Source: Cryptomeria japonica
Lineage: Eukaryota; Streptophyta; Pinopsida; Cupressales; Cupressaceae
NCBI RefSeq assembly: GCF_030272615.1
Contig: NC_081415.1
Location: 103,346,796-103,410,795 of the forward strand
Direction of reading: 5' to 3'
DNA length: 64,000 nt
Shown: piece by piece, positions 10,877 to 23,504 of the stretch
Layout: each line of letters begins with the position of its first letter
How positions within the stretch are numbered: position 1 is the stretch's first letter
Program-made: the position numbers and the translations under genes
Notes under the pieces: model-generated
What the model was told of the DNA's origin: nothing
The model's database searches: none
The model's input: only the letters and a program-made list of their open reading frames with translations

Positions 10877-13800
10877 GTTACTGATGATTCTGATGAGGAA
10901 CCTGCAGACAATGGATGAGCTTTTGTTGTAATAAGAGAAGATCAACCGACACCTACTGTTCAATCGGTAGAGTAGGCCCTGGCAGCTAAAATTGAAGAAA
11001 AGGATGAATGGATCATTGAATCTGGATGTTCACATCATATGACTGGTGATAAAAGTAAATTCTTAACTTTTCAGGAATACAATGGAGGTCTAGTAAGATT
11101 TGGGGACAATAAAGCTTGTTTGATCAAAGGAAAAGGCACTATATCTTTTGATGGTAAGCACAATACTGATAATGTTTACTATGTTGAAGGTTTGAAACAT
11201 AATCTTTTGAGTGTTGGTCAATTAGTTGAAAAAGGATTTCAATTACAATTCAAGAATGGTAAATGCAAAATTATGAACATAACTGGTTTGGAAATTGCAA
11301 CCAGTAATCAGACTAGAGGTAATATCTTTCATTTGAATAACAATGAGAAAGCATGCTTGATTGCACATATTGATGAAAGTTGGTTATGGCATAAGAGACT
11401 TTGTCATGTAAATTTTGATTGCATTGTGAAGATTAGTACAACTAAGGCAGTAAGGGATTTACCTAAGATTGTTAAACCTCACAATCCGGTATGTAAGGAA
11501 TGTCGACTTGGAAAGCAAGTTAGAACAACTTTTAAGAGTATTCCAGATAAATCTAATAATGTTCTTGACTTAATTCATACTAATTTATGTGATCCGACAA
11601 GAACTAGAAGTCTACAAGAAGATAGATATTTCATGCTAATCATTGATGATTATTCTAGAATGTGTTGGGTTACTTTGCTCAGGGAGAAATCAAAATCTTT
11701 TGAGAAATTCAAACTATTCAAGGTAATGGTAGAGAATGAAACCGGTAAGAAAATCAAATGTTTGAGATCAGATCAAGGAGGTGAATTCACATCTAAGGAA
11801 TTTAATACATTCTATGAAGTGAATGGAATCAGAAGACAATTATCAGCACCTCAGACACCCAAGCAGAATGTAACTTTGTGGAAAGGAAGAACAAAACTAT
11901 TCTGGATGCAGCTAGAAGCATGATATCTGAAGCAAATCTACCTCATGTGTACTGGAGAGAAGCAGTGAATACAATGGTTTATACATTCAACAGAGTTCAC
12001 ATCAAAGGTGAAACCGGTAAGACCCCTCATGAACTATGGTTTGGTAATACTCCTACTCTTAAATATTTCAAAATATTTGGAAGAAAATGTTACATTAGGA
12101 GAGATGATTACATTGGAAAATTTGATCCTAGAAGTGATGAAGGAATATTTCTTGGTTATTCATCTAAGAGCAAGGGATATGGATGTTTTAATAAGAGATT
12201 ATAGAAAATCATTGAGAGTGAAAATGTGAAGACTGATGAACAGTTTAGAGGTAACTCAAGGTCTATGGACTCTGAACCAACAATTGATATAATCACAAAT
12301 GAACCTACACTGAGTACACCGGTATAGAATATTGATCCAGTAACACCAGCATCATCTGAGAATTCCATAGTGACTGAACAACAACAAGTGAATACACCTA
12401 GGTATGTAAGATATCAAGGAGTTATGAAAAGAGGAAGACTGGAAAATGAAGAGATATGTTTAATTTCTCAAATTGAACCAGCATCAGTTATTGAGGCATG
12501 TGAGGATAAACATTGGATTAAAGCTATGGAAGATGAATTGGAACAAATTGAAAAGAATAACACATGGACATTGGTTCCCCGACCTAAAAAACAAAAAGGT
12601 AATTGGAACTAAATGGGTATTTAGAAATAAACTTAATGAAGATGACAAGGTAATAAAAAACAAAACAAGATTAGTGTGTAAAGGATATTCACAAAAAGAA
12701 AGAACTGATTATAATGAAACCTTTGCACCGGTAGCTATAATTGAGGTAGTCAGACTATTATTAGCCTTTGCAGCACACAAGAACTATAAAGTATATCAAA
12801 TGGATGTTAAATGTGCATTTCTGAATGGTGATCTTGAAGAGGAAGTTTGCATTAAACAACCTGATGGATTTTCTTTGACAAATGACAAAGATATGGTTTT
12901 CTGGTTAAGGAAAGCTTTATATGGATTAAAGCAAGCTCCTAGAGCTTGGTATGCTAGATTGGACAAATATCTTTTGAAGCTTGGTTACACTAAAGGTAAT
13001 GCTGACAAAAACTTATATTTCAAAGTGACTAATGATGACATCTTGGTTATTGAATTTTTTGTTGATGACATTATTTTTGGAGGAGAAGATGGATTGTGTA
13101 AAGACTTTTCTAATAAGATGCAGGAAGAATTTGACATGTCTATGATTGGGGGGAAAAATTCTTTTTAGGATTGCAGATTTCACAGACTGATAAAGGTATA
13201 TTCATATGTCAATCAAATTACTTGAAAGAACTACTAAAGAAATTTGGCATGGAAAACTCTAAACTGGTAAGTACCCCTATGACTACAACTGATAAACTAT
13301 CATTGAAGGATGAATCAACACCTGTTAATTCGACAAGATATAAATCTATGATTGGAGGTTTATTATATTTGACACAAACAAGACCTGATATTACGAAAGT
13401 AGTATGTATTGTTTCAAGATTTTAGAGTAATCATAAAGAAAATTATGAATCAGCAGTGAAAAGAATTTTTCGGTATCTACAAGGCACAACAAATCTTAGT
13501 TTATGGTATCTTAAAGATGACAATTTTGATTTATGTGCATACACAGATGCAAATTGGGCAGGAGATGTAGATGACAAAAAGAGTACCACCGGTCAAGCAT
13601 TCTTTCTTGGTAGTAGGTTGATTTCATGGTTGAGCAAGAAGTAGAGTTGCACAACTTTATCAATAGCAGAATCAGAATATGTTGCAACAACAACTAACTG
13701 TACCCAGGTATTATGGATTAAGAAAATATTGAAGGATATCAAGGTAAAATGCAAAGAACCTATAACCATTTATTGTGATAATATGGCAACAATTGATATA

Positions 13801-14010
13801 TCTAAGAATCCGGTATTTCACTCTAAAACTAAACATGTTTCTATCAAATTTAATTTTCTGGAAGAGAATGTTGAAGCAAAAGAAGTAAAATTGGTTTATG
13901 TGAATACTAAAGAGTAGATTTCAGATATTTTTACCAAGCCTTTGCCTAAGGAAACTTTTGAATATCTCAGAGAGCAGCTTGGAGTCATACCCTCGCCGGT
14001 AGAGACTTAG
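10877..14010 (+). pseudogene. Copia-B pol: protease, integrase, RT, RNase H
   Basis: The protease site lies near 11015-11045 (ESGCSHHMTGD; the usual DSG is ESG). The integrase zinc finger H-x-H-C-C lies near 11390-11500, then the core with DLIHTNLCDP (D1) and RSDQGGEF (D2). A frameshift near 11870 separates the core from its ERKNKT continuation. RT begins near 12520 and has a second frameshift near 12605 (EKNNTWTLVPRP to GTKWVFRNK). It has MDVKCAFLNGDL and the catalytic FVDDIIFGG near 13060. A third frameshift near 13165 precedes the rest of RT and an RNase H with YTDANWAGD and LSIAESEY. The terminal stop is TAG at 14008-14010. All Copia landmarks are in order; at least three frameshifts and several TAG/TGA stops make it a pseudogene. 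Confidence 0.88.
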
Positions 14011-14446
14011 ACAGTTGATGCTTGGCATCAAACTAACAGAATTAACTGAGAAATATTTTTTCCGTCTTTGGTGAGGAGAGATACTTCTCAGGGGGAGTAG
14101 TTGGATAAGTTGGATAAGTTGGATAAATTGGATAAGTTGGATAAACTGGATAAATTGGATAAATTGGATGAATTGGATAAGTTGGTATTTTGTAATACGT
14201 TCTATGAACTGTTTGTATTTGGTTTTCGTATTGCTTTGGCATTTGATGTCAAAGGGGGAGAGATATCTATGGAAAAACACATTATCCTTGGGGAGAGATT
14301 ATTCATTGGGGGAGAGATTGTTACTCTCTATATCTGTATTTTGATTTCTGGTTAATGATCTCTTTGGGAGATTGTTAGTTTTTGGTTTTTGGCATTTCTG
14401 CTTTGGCACTTAGATGGTTTTTCCATCTTGTGGTGCCATCAATGCC
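14011..14446 (+). other. 3' UTR of Copia-B
   Basis: Non-coding. It contains the 9-bp minisatellite described separately and several repeats of a GGGGGAGA purine motif (14091, 14255, 14290, 14310), which look like duplicated polypurine tracts. Confidence 0.6.
14101..14185 (+). repeat. 9-bp minisatellite TTGGATAAG
   Basis: Nine units of TTGGATAAG/A plus a partial TTGG. It translates to LDK or, on the other strand, YPT/YPI repeats, but no gene context supports a protein. Confidence 0.9.
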
Positions 14447-14457
14447 AAAGGGGGAGA
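14447..14457 (+). other. Polypurine tract of Copia-B
   Basis: AAAGGGGGAGA, immediately before the 3' LTR. Confidence 0.8.
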
Positions 14458-14458
14458 T

Positions 14459-16967
14459 TGTTGGTATTTTGGATGTGTTGCACTGGTTTTTTCATCGATG
14501 TCAACACTTGTCAACACTTATCAGCACTGAAGTTCTTTTGGTTATGTTCACCAACATGTTCAGTGACTTATGCACAGTCACCGGTATCTAGTTCATTGGT
14601 AGGTTATATTGTTCACCGACACTAAGAATGACTTGGAGATTACTTGGCTATGTCAAAGACATTGTTTGGACGCATTGTTTTGGTGATTTGGTTATTGGTT
14701 TAATCGAGTTTGTATATTTGTTGTTACCGGCAAATAGGTCTAGGTTATGGACCGACACACGTTATCTATTCCAGATCAGCACGACACGTTATGGAGATGA
14801 TTTGTTATTATTATAAATGCATTGAGACGACATGATGTATCACATATTGATTTGTTTGTAATTGATTTAAGTGTAATACTCTTGTAAGCCGACCTACACA
14901 TTTAGTCTTAGGTTTTGGTATATATGTAAGTGATGCCCTCCTAAATGGCACAAGGTTAGCAAATGATAAACAACACCAAAGACACAAAAACCGTTAGTGT
15001 TAGTCAATCAAAAACTAATCTATGAAGGCATACCAAGAGAGACACTAAAAGCATGCTAATGTATCTAATAAACGAAACAAAGATTATGAGGCATCTCCAA
15101 CTGCCTCTTAGCATGGCCTTAGCTCCTTCTCCCTTGTTCCTCTCCTCTCCAAGTTCCAAAATAGTGTAGCTCTTAGCAGCTTTTTGCACTATGGATGCTT
15201 ATGGAGGATTGAGATTGTAGCATAGCTCTAAATGTGGAATGAAAAGCTAATACTAATCTATTGATGCTAAAATGATATATTTTAACCAAAATGATAAGAT
15301 GTTAGATTGCTTATGCTAAAATGCTCTCTAAAAATGTCTATAGCCTAAATGCATACAAGTTTTCAGGATCTGGATTATGAAGGAATGGGCTCTATTTATA
15401 GGAAAAATGGAGCAATGGATGGCCAGGATTGAAAGGTTTAATCAAGGGTCAAGCTTGAAAGTTGGGGATCCATGTGCACAATTTGCACCAATAAAATGGT
15501 GACAAGTGTCCACATAGGGTTGGGTTGAAAGAAGAGGTTGGAGGCATTAAAGGCCTGAGAAGACCTCATGGTTATCTAGAAGGCAAGGGTCAAGCCTAAG
15601 TTAGGATTACCCATTGGATTAGGAGTTAATGCAAGGATAAACCTTTGTGCAAATGATTAAGAGATAATCATGGTCAAAGCATTAAAGGCTTGATGAGACC
15701 CTTGGGTTGGGTAGAGGTTGAGTCAAAACAAATATTTTAACCATGTAGGAGGGTTTGGGTTAACCATTAATGGTTATTGGAGACTTTGTGGATTAAGTGG
15801 TTGAAAGTTGGAAGCCTTTAATGGCTATCAAAGACTTTGAGGATTTAAGTGGTTGAAGGTTGAAAGCCTTTAATGGTTATCCAAGACTTTTGAGGTTTGA
15901 GAAGTGACTCCATTTTGCTTAGGAATGTGACAATAATTAGGGGATGGATTAGGCTAATTAGGAAGGGGTTAGAAGAATCTAGAAGGGGATTAGATTTTGC
16001 AAGTGGATTTGGTGGGTGAGGGAAAATAGGTTTTTATTAAAATAAAAATTCATTTATTTCAATAAATGTGTGCAAGTTGCATTTGTAGGAAAATGCAAGT
16101 GGGAGGGGGTTTTAAAATGATTTAAATAAATGTTAATTTATTTAAAAGAGGAAAAGGGGGATTTTAATTAAAAAAATTGATTTTATTTATTTAATTGATT
16201 GGAATTGGATTTAATGAATTAATTAAAATAAATTGAATAATTTATTTAATTAATAGGAGAATGTTTGGAGATGAATTAACTAAATATTAATTTAATTAAC
16301 TGATGGCTAGTGGATTTTTAACCAAATAAATAGCAAATATTCATTTAATTAAAATGGACAGATTTGTGTGACTACAGTAAGATCTCATTTGTGAGATTAA
16401 TGTAATAACTGGTAGAGGATTGTAATTCGATATATGTGAATATAAGAAGAGCTATTCACACATACATCATTCAAGGAAGGTTTGGAGAAGGCAATCAGAA
16501 CTTAACCAGTACTAAATCTAGCATATGAAGATGTTATCTTGTCCAATACATTATCATTGGATTTAACCATCCAATTGTAGTCAGTGTGACTCCCATTTTG
16601 TGATTAAGTAGTGAACTCTAGGCAGTTGGCCTTTCTGCATGTGCAGACCCCATATTGTACACACATACTATCTGTAGTAGTATCATCTAATTGTGGGTAA
16701 GGTTTCCCATCGTGGTTTTTTCCCTTACAGGGTTTCCACGTACAAATATTTGTGTTATGTGTTGTGGATGTTATTGTCTTTTTGTTTCATGCATTAAACT
16801 TTACCGGTATTGTAATTAAATGTTAAACTGTCAACCAACATAAAGTTTGTTTTACCAGTATTATGCATTAAGTTTGGTTAAGTTGTATTTGGGTTGAAAT
16901 TAATTGACAACTGATTCACACCCCCCCCCTCCTCCCCACCTCTCTTAGTTGCCTCTGGGTCCTAATA
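14459..16967 (+). repeat. 3' LTR of Copia-B, interrupted
   Basis: Starts TGTTGGTATTTTGG and ends ...CCTAATA, where the canonical final CA has become TA. It is split by the solo LTR 14931-16376 plus its 5-bp duplication. The C-run near 16920 is longer than in the 5' copy. Confidence 0.85.
14931..16376 (-). repeat. Solo LTR, Gypsy-T family, inside Copia-B
   Basis: Flanked by GTAAG at 14926-14930 and 16377-16381, a perfect 5-bp target duplication. The intact Copia-B 5' LTR reads straight through the site. On the minus strand it starts TGTAGTCACACAAATC and ends GGCATCA, matching 17810-19271 and the reverse complement of 42012-43423. CTATAAATAGAGCCC on the minus strand near 15385-15400 is the promoter TATA box. 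There is no internal sequence, so it formed by LTR-LTR recombination. Confidence 0.9.
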
Positions 16968-16972
16968 GTGTC

Positions 16973-17809
16973 TTTGGAATCTTCTTATGAAATTTGGGAT
17001 AAAGTAGAAAAGACTTATGAAGGATGATACTGTTAAAGAAGCTAAGTTGCAAAATGCTAAAACTAAATATGATTGCATATGGATGGATGAAGAAGACAAT
17101 ATAACTAGCTACCTGTAGAAGATAGATGATGTTGTAAATAAGATCAGAGGTCTTGGAGGTAACTTATTGGAAGATGAAGTTGTGGAAAAGGTACTTAGAA
17201 CTCTTAGTAAACCCTATAGCTCTAAGGTTTCAACAATAGAAGAATCACATAGTTAGAATAAGTACACTAGAGAACACTTGTTTAGCTCTTTACTTTCTTT
17301 TGAGATGATAGAATTTTGGTACTACTAGTGCAAGGATAGAAACGACAGTCAAGACTACTAAATTAACAAAAGATGAGGAGTTTGATAAAGAGAACTTTGA
17401 TGATATTGAGGCAAACTTTGTGAGAAAGATGAAGAAAGGAACCAAAAAGTACAAAGATAAATTGCCCTTTAAATGTTTCAGGTGTGGAAAGATAGGCCAT
17501 TATGCTTCTAGATGTCTTGACATAATTGCAAATCAAAAGAATGAGGAATTCAAAGGAAAGTTCAATAAGAAGACTTATTGTGTTAAAGAAGATGTAAATA
17601 TTTCTGATGATGAATCTAATTATGGAGAAGACAGTGAATTTTTGTTCTTGGTTGTAAAGGAAGAATCTTGTTCTACTTACCCTAGTAAAATTGTGAAGGA
17701 AAAAGATCCACAAGATGATACTAAAAGAAAAGGTATTGTTGTATCTGATTTTCATGCTAGAAGAGATGAAAATGAATAGATTATTGATAGTAAATATTCA
17801 AATCATATG
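16973..17809 (+). pseudogene. Copia-A gag, C-terminal part, to protease start
   Basis: Resumes exactly after the Copia-B duplication with SLESSYEIWDKVEKTYEG, the Gag motif that follows the fragment at 8544. A CCHC knuckle is intact at 17468-17512 (CFRCGKIGHYASRC). The protease begins near 17780 with IIDSKYSNHM, where the catalytic DSG has become DSK. Frameshifts and TAG/TGA stops are scattered. The segment ends at ATATG (17805-17809), the left duplication of the next insertion. Confidence 0.78.
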
Positions 17810-19271
17810 TGTAGTCACATAAATCTGTCCATTTTAATTAAATGAATATTTTCTATTTATTTGATTAAAAATCCACTAGCCAACAATTAATTAAATTAAC
17901 ATTTAATTAATTCATCTTCAAATCATTCTCCTATTAATTAAATAAATTATTTAATTTATTTTAATTAATTCATTAAACCAAATTCACAATCAATTAAATG
18001 AATAAATCCTATTTATTCAATTTAATCCCCTTTCTTCTTTTAAATAAATTAAATAAAACATTTATTTAAATCATTAAAATCCCTCCCACTTGCATTCTCC
18101 TTAAAATGCAACTTGCACCTATTTATTGATATAAATGAATTTTATTTTAATAAAAATCCTATTTTCTCTCACCCACCAAACCCACTTGCAATCCTAACCC
18201 CCTTCTATATTATTCTAAACCCTTCCTAATTAGCCTAATCCATCCTCTAATTATTGTCACATTCCTAAGCAACTTGGAGTCACTTCTCAAAGACTTCAAT
18301 GTCTTTGAAAAGCATTAAATGCTTTGTGTGTTCAACAATTTAACCTTTAAAGTCTTCCAAACCACTTATGGCTCTTACATGACCATTAATGGTTAAATCC
18401 ACTTGCACCCATTGTTAGGGACTTTGACCCGTAACTCAACCCTCATATAACCCATGTGTCTCCTCAAGCATTTATTGCTTTGACCATGGTTGTCCCTTTA
18501 ACCTTTGCACAAGAGTTTATCCATTGGATAAAAGCATTATTCCTTGAATAATGAATTTATTCACTCAACCCAACCTTGACATTAACTCCCAAAGTTAACC
18601 CTTAGGTCATGTCAGGAATTTAATGCTTCTTCCCTCTCCTCTCAACCCATCTCATGTTAACACTTGTCATCCTGGGATTGGGTTGAAAGTCCTCACATGG
18701 ATTGAATATCATTCAATCCTAACCCTTGTTGAGATTACTCAATCTCAACCATCCATTGCTCCATTTTTCTGATAAATAGAGCCCATTTCTTCATAATCCA
18801 GATCCTGAAAACTTGTATGCATTTACATTATGGTGAATTTTAAAGAAAGAGCATTTAGCATAAATAACATATATTGTCATTTTGGACTAAAATAAATCTT
18901 CGTTCATTCCATAGCATATCTAATTAGTCTTGTTCACATTTGCATATCATTTAGTTAATCATTTTTCATCTTGAATCTTCATAAGACATCCATAGTGCAA
19001 AAAGCTACTGAGAGCTACACTAATTTGGGACTTGGAGAGGAGAGGAATAAGAGAGAAGGAGATAAGAGCATGTTAGAAGGCATTTGGAGATGCCTTGTTG
19101 TATTTGTTTCCATAGTTAAATATTTCATCATGTTTTTAGTGTCTCTTTTGATATGCCTGCTTAGACTAGTTTTTGGTTGATTGACACTAGCATCTATCTT
19201 TGTTTCTTGTGTTTTTGTGTGTTATACGACCACAGGTTTTAGTCTAACATTGCCCATTTTGCAGAGCATCA
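17810..19271 (+). repeat. Solo LTR, Gypsy-T family, inside Copia-A protease
   Basis: Perfect 5-bp duplication ATATG at 17805-17809 and 19272-19276. Removing the insert joins the Copia-A protease frame (SNHM to IGNKSKF). Starts TGTAGTCACATAAATC, ends TTGCAGAGCATCA, 1462 bp. Same family as 14931-16376 but in opposite orientation. A TATA-like GATAAATAGAGCCC lies near 18772. Confidence 0.92.
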
Positions 19272-19276
19272 ATATG

Positions 19277-20077
19277 ATTGGTAACAAGAGTAAGTTTGTA
19301 AAGCTTAAAATTTTTGGAGTTATTAGATTTGGAGATGATCAAACCACTAGGATGGTTGAAATTGGTTCAATTAGTTTTGATATCATACATAATACTGACA
19401 ATGTTTTATATGTTAAAGGCTTAAATCATAACCTTTTGAGTATTGGTCAAATGTGCAGAAATGGATATAATCTTTTTTTTCAGAATGATGGGTGTGAGAT
19501 CAGAAAAAGGTTTGAAACTGTGATTGTAGTAGGAAAGAGGATAGCTGGAAATATATATTAGTTGAGGACTACTGGTGGATACTGCCTGGTGGCAAAAATT
19601 ATTGAGAGATAGTTATGGCATCAGAGGATGTGTCACATTAATTATGATAATTTGGTGAGGATTAGTTCAATTCAAATGATGAGAGATTTCTCTAAGATCA
19701 CAAAACCTACTAATTCTATTTGTAAAGAATGCCAAGTTAGAAAACAAACAAGGAGAACTTTCAAAGTTAAGAAAGAATAGTCTACTAGACTATTGGAGTT
19801 AGTGCACATTGATCTTTGTGGTCCGAAGAGAAATAGAAGTCAACAAGGTGATAGGTATACCATGCTCTTAATTGATGATTACTCTAGAATTACTTGAGTT
19901 ACTTTCTTAAGAGAAAAATATGAAGCTCTAGAAAAGTATAAGAAATTCAAGGTTATGGTTGAAAATGAGATAGACAGAAGAATCAAATGCTTGAGGTTTG
20001 ATAGAGGTGGAGAGTTTCCTTATGAAAAATTCAATACCTTTTGTGAGAATCATGGGATAAGAAGACATTTGTCTACT
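19277..20077 (+). pseudogene. Copia-A protease end and integrase N-terminal half
   Basis: A GAG-pre-integrase region with LNHNLLSIGQMCRNGYNL, the zinc finger (LWHQRMCHIN, then C-x2-C near 19720), and the integrase core with LVHIDLCGP (D1 near 19806) and RFDRGGEF (second D region, near 20000). At least three TAG/TGA stops. The frame ends at RRHLST; the CTACT at 20073-20077 is the left duplication of the DNA transposon, and the gene resumes at 32881. Confidence 0.82.
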
Positions 20078-20119
20078 GGGTATGTGCAGGATCATGGTGT
20101 GCCAAAACAGGCCCTTAAG
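20078..20119 (+). repeat. Left terminal inverted repeat of the DNA transposon
   Basis: GTGCAGGATCA followed by GCCAAAA and AAGTGGCAATG matches the reverse complement of 32835-32875 with one ~10-bp gap. Confidence 0.65.
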
Positions 20120-20935
20120 TGGCAATGAAATTTCAGAAAATCAGATTTATGCAACTTGACATGAAAATTTGAATAAGTTGTGAACATTATTTTAAAAATA
20201 TGTAAGAAGAGAATATATAGAAAATTGAATGTAGTTTCTAAGCTACTAGTTGTTTTTTGGAAAAAAAAAATCCTATTTGATGAAAATTTCAAATTTCAAT
20301 GCAATGGTACTAAAATTTCAAAAAAAAGAAAAAGAAGTAGACGTATGTCTGACCACCCTAATCACAATCAAATCATAATATTTATAATATAAGTATTAGA
20401 CTCATGTCCGGATGTGAGACATATTTTTTTAAATTTTTTTATAAAGTAAATAATTATTTATGAATTTTTTACTACAACTTTTCAGAAATTCAGAAACTCC
20501 TACGTCTGACCACCTTAACTTGGTCAAAACCTTATGAAATTTAAATTTTTAAATTTTTTCCCTATAGTAGATGAAGCATAGGATGTGACGCATGTTTCGG
20601 ATTCAAAAAATGTTATACCATTTGAAAGTTATGAGTGTTTTTAATCAGTATATCAATCAGGACTATTGTCAGAATTCAATTAGAAAATAAATAATAATTA
20701 TCTATTAAAGTCGAAATAAGACAAGCCTTATATTGTTGGAAAGTTGGGAACGTCCTTAAAAAACCCTTTTCATTTTATCAATTTTGGCTACCAAAAAAGT
20801 CGTCAGCCACCAGTGTAAAGTTTGGAAAATCAAGGAATACTAAAAAACGCGTTTTTTCAGTTGACTTTCCAGGCTTGTCACTTCCAAGCCAAATACCAAA
20901 GCATTCCCGAGCCGAAATTTGAAATTTGAAAATTT
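20120..20935. other. Left subterminal region of the DNA transposon
   Basis: AT-rich and without a convincing coding frame. Two GTATGTCTGACCACC-like motifs (near 20343 and 20502) are directly repeated. A GTTGACTTTCCAGGCTTG stretch near 20857 has a weak counterpart in the right end (reverse complement near 32770-32800). Confidence 0.5.
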
Positions 20936-21075
20936 GACTACAAAAATTGGATATCCGATTTTAATGTATAAATTTGTGGTCCCCAAAAAATTTCCCATCG
21001 TCGCCTTTTATTTACTGAACTACCACATTAATGGCGATGGCGAAAATCCGATATCAGATTTTATTAGTCATATTT

Positions 21076-21098
21076 TAGAGAGAGAGAGATAGAAAGAC

Positions 21099-21155
<57 letters not shown>

Positions 21156-21164
21156 GGAGAGAGA
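21076..21164 (+). repeat. (GA)n microsatellite
   Basis: Nearly pure GA dinucleotides with a few interruptions, on the left side of the palindrome. Confidence 0.95.
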
Positions 21165-21169
21165 CACAA

Positions 21170-22530
21170 ATTGTGTCTTTATGGGTCATATGTTGTCCTA
21201 AGAGGTTGTAAGATACAATATGACCCAAAGCGACCCAGGTTAGGACAACATATGATGTCATATGGTGTCATTAGGGGTCATATGGCGTCCTAAGAGGTCA
21301 TAAGGGTTCATGGGACACCATGTGACCTCTTAGGACACCATATGACCCCTAATGACACCATATTGGGTCGCTTTGGGTCATATTGTGTCCTAAGGGGTCA
21401 TATTGTGTCCTACAACCCCTTAGGACACCATATGACCCCTAACGACATGATTTGGTGTCTTAAGGGGTCCTATGGTGTCGTTAGGGGTCCTATGGTGTCC
21501 ATAGGGGTTATATGGTTTCTTGGGACACCATATGACACCATATTGGGTCGCTTTGGGTCATATTGTGTCCTAAGGGGTCATATTGTGTCTTACGACCCCT
21601 TAGGATATAATATGACCCAAAGCAACCCAATATAGTGTCATTAGGGGTCATATGGTGTCCCAAGACACCATATGACCCCTATGGACACCATATGACCCCT
21701 AACGACAGCATATGACCCCTATGGAAACCATATGACCCCTAATAACACCATAGGACCTCTTAAGACACCAAATCATGTTGTTAGGAGTCATATGGTGTCC
21801 TAAGGGGTCGTAGGACACAATATGACCCCTTAGGACACAATATGACCCAAAGTGACCCAATATGGTGTCATTAGGGGTCATATGGTGTCCTAAGGGGTCA
21901 TATTATGTCTTAAGGACACCATATGACCCGTTATGACACCATATTGGGTCGCTTTGGGTCATATTGTGTCCTAAGGGGTCACATTATGTCCTACGACCCC
22001 TTAGGACACCATATGACCCCTTATGATACCATATGGTGTCATAAGGGGTCCTATGGTGTCCATAGGGGTCATATGGTGTCCTACAACCCCTTAGGACACC
22101 ATATGACCCCTTAAGACATCATATTTGGTCGTTATGGGTCATATTGTGTCCTAGTGGGTCATATTGTGTCATATGACCCCTTTAAGACATCATATGACCC
22201 CTTAGGACACCATATGACCCCTAATGACACCATATTGGGTCTCTTTGGGTTATATTGTGTCCTAAGGGGTCATATTATGTCTTACGCCCCTTAGGACAAC
22301 ATATGACCCATAACGACATAATTTGGTGTCTTAAGGGGTCATATGGTGTCCTAGGACACCATATGATGCCTATGGACACCATATGACCTCTAATGACACC
22401 ATATGGTGTCATAAGGGGTCGTATGTTGTCCTTAGGGTTCATATGGTGTCCCATGAACCCTTATGACCCGTTATGACACCATCTAACCCGTTATGACACC
22501 ATATTGGGTCACTTTGGGTCTTATGGTGTC
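21170..22530. repeat. Palindromic ~20-bp minisatellite
   Basis: Many copies of a unit close to TAAGGACACCATATGACCCC mixed with its reverse complement GGGGTCATATGGTGTCCTTA. A variant GTGACCCAATATGG/GGGTCGCTTTGGGTC module is interspersed. The CATATG centre is palindromic. Apparent ORFs in this array are repeats, not genes. Confidence 0.92.
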
Positions 22531-22831
22531 TTAATCTCTCTCTCTCTCCCCCTCTCCCCTAATATCTCTCTCTCTACCCTAATCTCTCTCTCCCTCTCCT
22601 TCTTTCTCTCTCCCCTAATCTCTCTCTATCCCTCTCCCCTAATCTCTCCATCTATCTCTCTCCCCTAATCTCTCTCTATCTCTCTCTCCCCTAATCTCTC
22701 TCTATCTCTCTCTCCCTTCCCCCTCCCCATCTCTCTCTCTCTTTGTCTCTCTCTCTATGTCTGTCTGTCTGTCTCCCCCTAATATCTCTCTACCCCTCTC
22801 CCCTAATCTCTCTCTCTCTTCCCCCTACCCA

Positions 22832-22866
<35 letters not shown>

Positions 22867-22960
22867 CTCTCCTCCTCCTCTCTCTCTCTCTCTCTCTCTC
22901 TCCCTCTCCTTCTCCTCATCCTCTCTCTCTCTCCTTCTCTCTCCCTCTCCTCCTCCTCAT

Positions 22961-23028
<68 letters not shown>

Positions 23029-23067
23029 TCTCCTTCTCTCTCCTTCTCTCTCCCTCTCCTCCTCCTC

Positions 23068-23159
<92 letters not shown>

Positions 23160-23182
23160 CCTCTCCTTCTCTCTCTCTCTAA
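22531..23182 (+). repeat. (CT)n microsatellite
   Basis: About 650 bp of TCTC with CCCCTAAT, CCTCCTCC and TGTC interruptions in its left part and pure CT tracts at 22965-23025 and 23070-23155. Complementary to the (GA)n on the other side, but much longer. The Ser/Leu/Pro ORFs here are artefacts. Confidence 0.95.
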
Positions 23183-23504
23183 AATATGACTAATAAAATC
23201 CGATATCAGATTTTTGCCATTGCCATTAATGTGGCAGTTCAGTAAATAAAAGGCAGCAACAGGAAATTTTCTGGGGACCAACAAATTTATACATTAAAAT
23301 CAGATATCCGATTTTTGTATCAAAAAAAAGAAAAAAAACCTTGTGGGCCATTTTGTGGATTCCAACGGTCCACACTCTGCATATTTTGTTTTCTGTCAAG
23401 GATCACGGGTTTTCAGATAGGTTGAGACAAATTTGTGCTTTTGGGAGATTCTTAAAGTCAAAACTTACAATGTCAATCACGTAGGAGCATATGTGTGGAG
23501 GGAA

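Larger units (their letters stand above)
8788..16967 (+). mobile_element. Copia-B LTR retrotransposon
   Basis: The LTRs start TGTTGGTATTTTGG at 8788 and 14459. The target duplication is GTATC (8783-8787) against GTGTC (16968-16972), one transition apart. The internal region has a Met-type primer site, gag, and pol in the order protease, integrase, RT, RNase H, then a polypurine tract. The 3' LTR is itself interrupted by a solo LTR at 14931-16376; without it the 3' LTR would be ~1058 bp against 1039 bp for the 5' copy. It is decayed but far more readable than its host Copia-A, consistent with later arrival. Confidence 0.9.
20936..23325. repeat. Giant inverted repeat with minisatellite core
   Basis: The arm at about 20936-21085 (GGATATCCGATTTT ... 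CCGATATCAGATTTTATTAG ... CATATTTTAGAGAG) reappears inverted at about 23177-23325. Inside the arms come (GA)n on the left and (CT)n on the right, again complementary, and a core of palindromic 20-bp units in both orientations. The whole 2.4 kb can in principle fold into one long hairpin. Confidence 0.8.

Noticed and set aside
14101-14242. (LDK)n or (YPT)n repeat protein
   Set aside because: The 9-bp minisatellite sits in the Copia-B 3' UTR with no promoter or flanking domain.
21342-22114. ORFs rich in GSYGVxRGHMVS
   Set aside because: Each is a translation of the 20-bp palindromic minisatellite and exists on both strands.
22743-23284. Long Ser/Leu/Pro and Arg/Glu ORFs
   Set aside because: They are translations of the CT/GA microsatellite; no start context or conserved residue.
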